Positions 18,097 to 24,191 of a stretch of 24,191 bases of DNA are shown here, in pieces. The position numbers were made by a program, and so were the translations under genes. Position 1 is the stretch's first letter; each line of letters starts with the position of its first letter. The notes under the pieces were generated by a model that was given only the letters and a program-made list of their open reading frames with translations, did not search any database and was not told the origin of the DNA. Origin of the DNA: Coptodactyla brooksi. Taxonomy: Eukaryota; Arthropoda; Insecta; Coleoptera; Scarabaeidae. The stretch is from contig JAWQRM010000321.1 in NCBI GenBank assembly GCA_033557675.1, positions 1 to 24,191 of the forward strand, read 5' to 3'.

Positions 18097-18811
18097 GAAC
18101 TAACAGAAGACGACCCAAATCGTAGACTGCAGTTCTGCGAAGAAATGATGCAGAAGCTCGGCAGAAATCAGGTTAGCTCTTGAAAATATTCTTTTTTTCT
18201 GACGAATCAACTTTCACGTTGAATGGGGAACTAAATCGGCAGAACTGTAGGTTTTGACCAGACTCCTCATTGGATGCTTGAGACACATACCCAATATCCT
18301 GAAAAAGTACATGTTTGGACAGAGGTTATCGGCAACCATATAATCGGACCAATTTTTATTGAAGGAAATTTGACAGTTGAAAAATATTTAAATTTACTTA
18401 GAGACGAGGTTGTTCCTGTTCTGGCAAACTTATATCCAGATGCCATGGATCCGGCCCTATCAAACGGAAATGTTTGTTTTCAACAAGACGGGCAACGCCC
18501 CACTATGGTCTATATGTAAGAAACTATCTAAACAAAATCTTAGGAATAAATGGATTGGACGCAGATGTACCATTGAGTGGTCGGCCAGATCACCAGCCCT
18601 TAACATTTTAGATTTCTTTCTGTGGGATTATCTCAAGAGTAAAGTGTATACAACAAAACCAAATGACTTTGAGAATTTCAGAGGTAGAATACGCACAGAA
18701 ATAGACAATATTTCACCTCAAGTGTTAGAGAAAGTTATGCAGGCATTTTACTACAATCTATGTTTTTATCAAGAAGGCAATGGAGAACATTTTGAAAATT
18801 TAATACGCTAA
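18097..18811 (+). pseudogene. mariner-type transposase pseudogene (mariner-1)
   Basis: C-terminal two-thirds of a Tc1/mariner transposase. It begins ELTEDDPNRRLQFCEEMM. A frameshift leads to FFSDESTFTLNGELNRQNC with the first catalytic Asp (18201-18203). Another shift leads to ETHTQYPEKVHVW, GNHIIGPIFIEGNLTVEKYL and NVCFQQDG with the second Asp (18487-18489). A third shift leads to NKWIGRRCTIEWSARSPALN, ILDFFLWDYLKSKVY with the third Asp (18611-18613), and a C-terminus ending HFENLIR. About 40 residues lie between the second and third Asp, near the DD41D spacing of this lineage. All three catalytic Asp are still present, but the helix-turn-helix region is absent and at least three frameshifts break it. 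Confidence 0.85.
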
Positions 18812-19485
18812 AGCAAACAACGAGCAACGCTGTAGAAAAATATTTTTTGTTTCAAGACTGTTCATTTTCCGCACACTTTTGTGTTTTCATTAAATTTCTT
18901 TGAAATCATTACCACTTAAACCCTAAAGTGTTGTAGGTTGTTGAAATTAGATGATCAAGTAGAATCAAAAAACACAAAAATACAGGTTGTTCCATTAAAA
19001 AAATGTTCTATCTATTTCTGCTAATACATGGATCATTCTGTATATTGAAATTTTAATTCAAAAGACGTAAATTTTGAGAATAAAAATCGACCTGTCCGAG
19101 CATTTTATTTCATAAGTGGTATCCCCACTGTATATAGAGTGCCCCAAAGGTATGGAATAATGGTTCTACGGCCTTAACCAGACTTTATATTAAAAAAAAT
19201 GTTTCAAACAAAGGTTGCTTAGCACAATCATTTTGAGTAATGATGTTGTCGACCTTTTTCTTAAATAGAACACTTTGTAGATTTTTATCTTTGGATTACT
19301 CCTAGTAAGATGTTTGAAAGTCATATGAAGATTTAAGGTCATAAAGTTGATAGCTTTTAAAATATTTCAATTTTTATTACAATAAGTAAATTTACAGATT
19401 CCCGTGGAAACTAATACATTAATGGTATAAAAAAGTGTAATAGAGTTTTAAACTATTAAGTGTTATAAGACACAAAAGCTCAAGT

Positions 19486-19551
19486 TTAACATAACAGATG
19501 TTCGAAATGTTGTCCGTTAACAGCGAGGCAATGTCTCAATTCGTCATGTAT
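19486..19551 (-). pseudogene. Inverted transposase C-terminus in the left arm of mariner-2
   Basis: Minus strand reads IHDELRHCLAVNGQHFEHLLC and a stop at 19488-19486, the standard C-terminal end of this transposase lineage (R-x-x-x-C-x-x-x-NG-x-HFEHLL). The plus-strand gene in the same element no longer has this ending; it breaks off after AFYDRL. The inverted piece therefore preserves a part the main copy has lost. Confidence 0.7.
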
Positions 19552-19611
19552 TTATATTTTTTGTTAACAAATCCAGGATGCTATGGAAAAAAACAAACAA
19601 AATTTCTTTAT

Positions 19612-19644
19612 ACTTACAATAGTAATAGTATTACTATTGTAAGT
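19612..19644. repeat. 33-bp near-perfect palindrome
   Basis: Bases 19612-19627 and 19629-19644 are exact reverse complements (16 bp each) around a single G: ACTTACAATAGTAATA, then G, then the complement. It lies between the inverted C-terminus and the start of the transposase in mariner-2. Confidence 0.75.
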
Positions 19645-19761
19645 GATAAATAAATTGTCAAGAACTTGTGAAGATATTTGAACATGTTATAGTGGCGCAT
19701 TTTACAGAAAACAAAAGAATTATCATTTTAATAATGATTGGTTAAGGAGAGCGTAGGCACT

Positions 19762-20659
19762 CTTCCCAATGAGATCTATCCAAATCGAGAACCAATCAGT
19801 CACTCAGTTGTCGGCAAAACCTTAAAGCACGCCAGTGAAACAGATCATGTTTGGGATGTTCCTAAAGTTGGCTGATCTACAGTCGCATCAAACGTTGATA
19901 AAAAAGCTAGATGTGTTATTAGAATTTGTGGAAAATCCACATACTTCAACTCGTCAGCTAATTTCAAACCAAGATGTAAGTAAGAGTTCCATACACCGCA
20001 TTATGCAAAAGGAAAACCAACGTCGTTATAAACCCATTTTGGTGCAAGGGTTATCCGAAGGTGACGTGCTGAATTCTGTGAGCACGTGATTGAACGTTGT
20101 AACAATGACCCAAATTTTTTGGATGGAACAGTAAATAGACATAATTGTCGCTACTGGTCCGATAGTAATCGGATCTGGATTGTTGAAACCTACACGCGAA
20201 GACCACAGAAACTAAATGTCTGGGCGGGCATTTGTGATGATCGTAGGTCCTTTCTTTATCGATGGCAACCTTGATAGCAACAAGTATTTACAATTACTGG
20301 AAGAACAAATCATTCCATCTTGTTTGGCTCTCTTTCCCAACAATAATAATCTATGGTTTCAACAAGACGCACCACCTCATTTTCAATCAAACGTACGTAG
20401 GCATCTTCATGAAATGTTTACGAACCGTTGGATAGGCCGAAGAGGTTCTGTAGAATGGCCGCCACGATCTCCCGACCTGACGCCTTGCGACTTCTTTTTA
20501 TGGGGTCACATGAAAAACAATACTGGGAGAATCCGTTCTAACACTCTGGCAGAATTTGAACAACGAATACGAGTTGAAGTAGTACAGATATCTCCAAATT
20601 TCCTAAGAAATTCTGTTCGTGCCTTCTATGACCGATTGTTTTTGTGTTTTTTGGTTTAA
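19762..20659 (+). pseudogene. mariner-type transposase pseudogene (mariner-2)
   Basis: Begins LPNEIYPNREPISHSVVGKT, then DHVWDVPKVG and an in-frame TGA at a position normally Arg (CGA to TGA fits CpG decay). After a frameshift: LLEFVENPHTSTRQ, VSKSSIHRIMQKE (helix-turn-helix), LVQGLSEGD. Another shift: IERCNNDPNFLDGTVNRHNC, WSDSNRIW, RRPQKLNVWAGI, IVGPFFIDGNLDSNKYLQLL, WFQQDAPPHF, NRWIGRRGSVEWPPRSPDL, TPCDFFLWGHMK and VRAFYDRL, ending abnormally LFLCFLV at 20659. Between NFLD and GTVNRHNC the family normally has about a dozen residues with the first catalytic Asp (SDEA-type); these are deleted. The second and third Asp remain. Confidence 0.85.
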
Positions 20660-20803
20660 AACTTACGTTATTACATTTTTTATCTTTTGCACTAAGTGAA
20701 AACATGCGTACGATTGTGCTAAGCAACCTTTATTTGAAACATTTTTTAATATAAAGTCTGGTCAAGGCTGTAGAACCATTATTTCATACCTTTGGGGCTC
20801 TTG

Positions 20804-21689
20804 TATATGTATATTTGCTCCCTTGCTGCGTCTTTGACAAGATGGGTTCGCTATCTTATGTTTCTTCAATCACGAGCACTATGCTTTTCATTTTTCAACA
20901 TGTTAAAAAACACACCTATGTTAAAAAACACACCTTCATAACGAAAAGCATACCTCAGCACAAAAGAGTTGAGAAAAAGACACCTCTGTAATTCGTATAA
21001 ATTTCTTAGTCACTACAGCAGTCTCGTCAAAATGGCACATATCGCGCACAAATGAAAGCTTATAACAGAGGCCCAGTCACGACTACCCGCAAATCTGCCC
21101 ACGCTTGCTTGACACAGGTGATTGAATTGTCATGAAAACATCAAGGTACATTCAATGTATCGAATTATATGAAGTTTTATTATTATTAATGTAAGGTAGG
21201 TTGCAATAAAACTAAAGTGGATCATTCAATATTCTGGGAGTTTGTTAACAGCACACTTTTTGGAAAGTATCTGTCTCTTGATAAGATTACATGAGTAGTA
21301 TTCCCATGTTGAGGTTTCTTATACCAATTTTATTGGATATAATAAAATCACTCCCACCTTTCACCAAAGACTCCTAAATGGAATCAACTCCTGAATTGCA
21401 CCACTTTCAATTTTTATTTTTCACTGTTGTTAACTTGTAACTACTCGTACTCGGTGGTAGAGAATTTAAATATAAATTGAAAACTTAGGGTGAGAAAAGG
21501 TCTTTCTTTATCCTTACCTTTGCTAGCCATTTCAAGTTTTGTTTCATTAAAATGGACTAAATGGGAATATACAGAAAGCCACATCGCACAGTGGTATATA
21601 ATAATGGTATAATAAATAAATAGCAATTCTGGTGACCAATAATTCAAATAAGGGCCAGCTTCTACTTGCTTTTAAAAATGATGATTAAA
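20804..21689. other. Interval without a recognisable gene
   Basis: Contains an exact 18-bp tandem duplication (20900-20917 and 20918-20935, ATGTTAAAAAACACACCT). A 68-codon minus-strand frame at 21441-21647 has no known motif. Nothing else is identified. Confidence 0.35.
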
Positions 21690-22410
21690 TGGTCGTGTCT
21701 AGTGGCAGGGTGAAAAACAAAACGTGATTTTCGGGGATTTTTATAAAAAAGTTCTATTTTTCCTCACAACAACATATTGATATTAAAAATACGTATATTG
21801 AACAATATTCACAATTTATTTCGTTGAAAAATATTGATGATTCTATTAGTATATGAACGAAGGATCTTTTGAAAAAATAACTTTTGACAAAATGGCTGCC
21901 GTTTTAAGGAAAAATGAGACTTTTCAGGCTCTTATTTTTTCATTTTTTCTCAATAAAAAAAGTTTTCAGTAAAATTAAAAACCCTTCGTTCGCGAATTAG
22001 CTGTTGATACAAAGAATAAGCATGAGAAAGTTTTATCGGGATATCATGGTCACCGTACGGGACATTTCCGAAAAATGTAATTTCGAGAAAAGCGCGTTTA
22101 AAGTTTGCGGTCTAGTTATCAGTAGAGTATAACTTATTTTTTTTAACTTACACAGAATCCCATAAAATAAGCATTCTACTATCAAAGTCACCTCCAAAGC
22201 ATCAATGTTCTCCTATCTACGACGCTCTCTGCCTTCTCGTGTAAAAAAATAAAAACAGCCGACTTTAAGCGCGCTGTTTTCAGCTGCGCAATCTCAAACT
22301 TTGTCAATTTTCGTCCAATTTACATGAAATTTTTAGGAATCACTCTTGAAATGGCATACTTCAAGAATATGCAAAATCCAAAAACGATTTTTTAGACTTT
22401 TCTAACTAGG
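21690..22410. other. Low-complexity, repeat-like interval without a gene
   Basis: Rich in A and T runs, with phrases such as AAAATGGCTGCCGTTTTAAGG that have the look of non-autonomous transposon DNA. GAACGAAGG (21855-21863) and CCTTCGTTC (21983-21991) form an inverted pair extending imperfectly outward. No ends or coding sequence could be established. Confidence 0.3.
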
Positions 22411-22533
22411 CATTCTTTGGCTTACAATTAGTAACAAACTTTACACGATTGTCACCAGTACACCAAAACCGAAAAGTTTATTTCTTTTTATTTGATGCAC
22501 GTTTCGCCGACCAAATCGGCATCTTCAGAAGCG
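22411..22533 (-). repeat. Dispersed repeat, copy E: hammerhead-like motif plus tRNA-like part
   Basis: Minus strand: hammerhead-like motif (22528-22494), AAACTTTTCGGTTTTGG, box A-like TGGTGTACTGG, GTTACTAA, then a decayed box B region (AAGAATGCC). It lies just upstream of the plus-strand PLE-2 remnant but in the opposite orientation; inverted flanking repeats are known for Penelope elements. Confidence 0.55.
22494..22528 (-). ncRNA. Hammerhead-ribozyme-like motif (copy E)
   Basis: Minus strand: CTGAAGA (22528-22522), extra T, stem II GCCGA/TCGGC with loop TTTGG, GAAA (22505-22502), then CGTGCATC. Here stem III has C-A in place of C-G, a CpG-type decay, and C17 is at 22494. Stem I is limited to two pairs. 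Core and stem II intact. Confidence 0.5.
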
Positions 22534-22589
22534 TTCGATACAAGTGTATTGTAGCGAACATTTGTATTGAAGCATGTATGAGCGATCCC

Positions 22590-22946
22590 TTCTCACGAAT
22601 GAGCACTGGACGAAGGACAGCTAAGGGTCTGGATTGCGAAATACAATACGTGGATCAAGCTAAAGGCTGGTCATGCAACCGTATGAAGCAACATGAACTT
22701 AATATAAGGAGTGGTAAATCGAAAGGTACATTGACGCGACATGTTAGTGATAATAAACACAGCATAAATTTTGATGAAGTTAAAATTCTTTTTAAAAAAG
22801 ATGTTTTGCGCGAAAAATTATTTTTCGAGATGGTGGCCAGTTAAACTATTCCCCATACAATGAACTTACAGTCTGGTGTGGAGGACTTAGGTAACATATA
22901 TAGCTTTCTATTAAATGATTTAAATCAAGTTAAATCAAAAACTTAA
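22590..22946 (+). pseudogene. Penelope-like element GIY-YIG C-terminus pseudogene (PLE-2)
   Basis: Encodes the nuclease end of a PLE of another subfamily: LDCEIQYVDQAKGW (the YxGQTK segment with Gly changed to Asp), RMKQHELNIRSGKSKGTLTRH, DNKHSINFDEVKILFKKDVL, REKLFFEMVAS. An in-frame TAA at 22842-22844 interrupts it, and the same frame goes on as TIPHTMNLQSGVEDLGNIYS to the natural-looking stop at 22944-22946. The GIY half of the nuclease and all of the reverse transcriptase are absent. The open frame reaches left to 22449, but the part before about 22590 belongs to repeat copy E. Confidence 0.75.
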
Positions 22947-23243
22947 ACAATAATAATGATTAGGGTAATGCAAGTTTTTTAACCTCTTAGTTCCAATTCA
23001 TATTTAAATAATTCGTGTTACATTGGTAACTTAGTTACGTTATTCTGTCATTCTTCTTCTGTCGCTTGTGGCGGTAGTCCTTGTCCACCATTTATAATTT
23101 ATTCACTTATTATGTAAAGTTTTTATTGTTTTCAGTGATTTATTGCGGTGACTGCTACTTTGTGATCAGGCAGACCACTTATTTTAGTGAGCCCGTCAAT
23201 GTTTTTGATTGTTTTGTACTAATTGAACATGTGCTTTTGTAAC
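22947..23243 (+). other. Presumed 3' untranslated part of PLE-2
   Basis: No coding sequence. It lies between the PLE-2 stop and a hammerhead-like motif, in the position of the 3' pseudo-LTR of such elements. Assignment is by position only. Confidence 0.35.
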
Positions 23244-23290
23244 TCTGAAGAAGCTGGAAATTATCAGCGAAATATTGGCTTAAATAAAAA
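23244..23290 (+). ncRNA. Hammerhead-like motif downstream of PLE-2
   Basis: Core CTGAAGA (23245-23251), extra A, perfect 4-bp stem GCTG/CAGC (23253-23256, 23265-23268) with an 8-base loop, then GAAA (23269-23272). AATAAA follows at 23282-23287. Stem III and the cleavage site cannot be assigned. It is in the orientation of PLE-2, about 300 bases after its stop. Confidence 0.4.
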
Positions 23291-23387
23291 TTGTATAATT
23301 CATTTATTAGTTGCTAGAATTGCTATTTGGACCACTGTGGGTGATTGCAAACAACTAGCAACCATCTTAACAGCATTGCAAATCAAC

Positions 23388-23409
23388 ATAACTAAGAATT
23401 CTTAGTTAT
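23388..23409. repeat. 22-bp perfect palindrome
   Basis: ATAACTAAGAA followed directly by its reverse complement TTCTTAGTTAT, no spacer. It may be the joint of an eroded inverted repeat or a dimeric protein site; its context gives no function. Confidence 0.6.
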
Positions 23410-23930
23410 TCGTGATGAATAATATGCAATCGGCTAGCGGATAGTCTAACGACTGGCCGATAAATAACACCTAATAAATATTCAGAAGAAATTGTTGTAA
23501 ATATTTATATGTCAATTAGCTATGCCAATCTTACCTAAGTAATCAGATGTATACGGGTATCTTAATAAGGATCGGGGCGAGTAGCAAAAACTAATATCAC
23601 CTCATATATTAGACGCGTATAGTCCTGATGGCCTAGCGATAATTGCGCACATCTTTCTCTGATCGCATAAGTCAATAGGAGTACTCACTTAATTTGTACA
23701 ATTTAATGAGCATGTACATGTTAAGAGCGCAAATATGGATTAAATTTTACCTTTGCGATGTTGTTGTCTATGGGCAGCAGGTGCAATCATGTACATGTTG
23801 CGGAAATAAATCACAGGAATTGATTGCCTGTTTGGTAATGTTATCTTTGCAGCTAATTTATCTGCTGCAGTTATTTGCATTAAGTTCTATTGTCTTATTT
23901 CTTGCTCTGTGAGAGAATAGCACCTTAGAT
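23410..23930. other. Interval without a recognisable gene
   Basis: A plus-strand frame at 23694-23912 contains CTCCGNKSQEL and a hydrophobic end but does not match a zinc knuckle or other domain well. No repeat structure seen. Confidence 0.3.
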
Positions 23931-24191
23931 TCAATTCAATTCAATTGCTTTATTTTTTTAAAGTCATACAATGGGCATAGGTACGTCTCAATATACTAAT
24001 ATCTACTAATACCACACTAATACAACATAACGGCGGTACATCCTTTAGACTTCAGCTCACTGATAGAATATGTTAAAAACTTAAATAAACATCTGAAACC
24101 ATAAAAGATACCGCATATGAAAACCACTACAAGAACCAAATAATGATCAGCAATTACAGCAAATATTTATTGACTGTCTAGTCTGAGTCAG
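23931..24191 (-). mobile_element. Probable LINE 3' end with TTGAA-type tail
   Basis: On the minus strand, AATAAAGCAATTGAATTGAA at about 23957-23938 is followed by more ATTGA units, that is, a polyadenylation-like signal running into short tandem pentamers (23931-23947). Many insect non-LTR retrotransposons end in such pentamer tails. The upstream 240 bases would be the 3' untranslated region; no ORF2 coding is visible before the window ends. A simple microsatellite is the alternative. Confidence 0.45.

Larger units (their letters stand above)
17620..19130 (+). mobile_element. Tc1/mariner-type element with long inverted ends (mariner-1)
   Basis: Right end, read inward, is CAGTGGGGATACCACTTATG from 19130; left end is CAATGAGGACATCACTTATG from 17620. 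The inverted match continues for over 300 bases, imperfectly (shared blocks: ATGAAATAAAAT, ATTCTCAAA, TTTCAACAACCTACAA, AGGGTTTAAGTG, AATATTTTTC, TTTGCTTTAGCGTATTAAAT). It runs into the transposase C-terminus, so the left arm holds an inverted copy of the gene's last codons. TA follows the right end. The element lacks the N-terminal part of the transposase and is non-autonomous. Confidence 0.75.
19135..20803 (+). mobile_element. Tc1/mariner-type element (mariner-2)
   Basis: Terminal inverted repeats of about 95 bp: 19137-19232 (GCCCCAAAGGTATGGAATAA, CCAGACTTTATATTAAAAAA, GGTTGCTTAGCACAATC) and the reverse complement at 20712-20803. The right end is followed by TA. The left end lies against the right end of mariner-1 with only TATATA between. 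The left arm also contains an inverted copy of a transposase C-terminus at 19551-19486. The element codes for a broken transposase. Confidence 0.8.

Noticed and set aside
21855..21991. GAACGAAGG/CCTTCGTTC inverted pair as element ends
   Set aside because: Match decays after about nine bases and no target-site duplication is visible.
23694..23912. Cys-containing plus-strand frame (CTCCGNKSQEL)
   Set aside because: Cys and His spacing does not fit a CCHC zinc knuckle and no neighbouring LINE or gag sequence was found.
1..24191. CRISPR array, bacterial operons, ribosomal RNA
   Set aside because: No regularly spaced repeats, no Shine-Dalgarno-led long frames and no rRNA-like conserved blocks; the content is clearly eukaryotic.

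Overview
This is a stretch of AT-rich animal nuclear DNA, most likely from an insect or other arthropod. I find no intact gene, no rRNA or tRNA gene, no CRISPR array and no bacterial-style operon. What can be recognised is almost all dead or dying transposable elements of families common in arthropods: piggyBac, several IS630/Tc1/mariner lineages with the WPARSPDLTP...DFFLW signature, Penelope-like elements (PLEs) with a GIY-YIG endonuclease, and the 3' tail of a probable LINE. All protein remnants carry stops, frameshifts or deletions.

Layout: 1-1615 is a 5'-end-containing piggyBac copy on the minus strand, cut by the window edge. 1620-3270 has no recognisable gene but holds a GC-rich patch. 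3275-4371 is a decayed mariner (minus). 4384-5588 is a fold-back element with arms of about 400 bp. 5600-7480 is unassigned. 7507-7552 and 8588-8700 are two copies of a dispersed repeat, with a GC-rich patch between them. 8921-9612 is a PLE remnant (minus) joined to a small inverted piece of the same gene at 9616-9700. 10080-10510 is a G-poor tract ending in a hammerhead-like motif. 10726-11250 is another mariner-type remnant (minus). 13470-15472 is a second piggyBac copy with both ends and TTAA at each side, carrying a foreign PLE 3' fragment near its 5' end. 16159-16480 has two inverted copies of the dispersed repeat, followed by a GC-rich patch. 17620-19130 and 19135-20803 are two mariners sitting end to end. 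22411-22533 is another dispersed repeat copy, 22590-22946 a second PLE C-terminus (plus), and 23931-24191 a likely LINE 3' end.

The most interesting thread is a set of short structured motifs of hammerhead-ribozyme type (CTGANGA, one extra base, a hairpin, then GAAA). Several lie downstream of PLE coding ends in the same orientation. Four copies share the hairpin loop YTTGG while the stem sequence varies with pairing largely kept, which is what selection on RNA structure looks like. Three of the dispersed repeat copies join this motif to a segment resembling tRNA-type box A, and two other copies carry a box B-like sequence; one copy has all three parts. Hammerheads in PLEs are known; the joined unit is the part worth checking.
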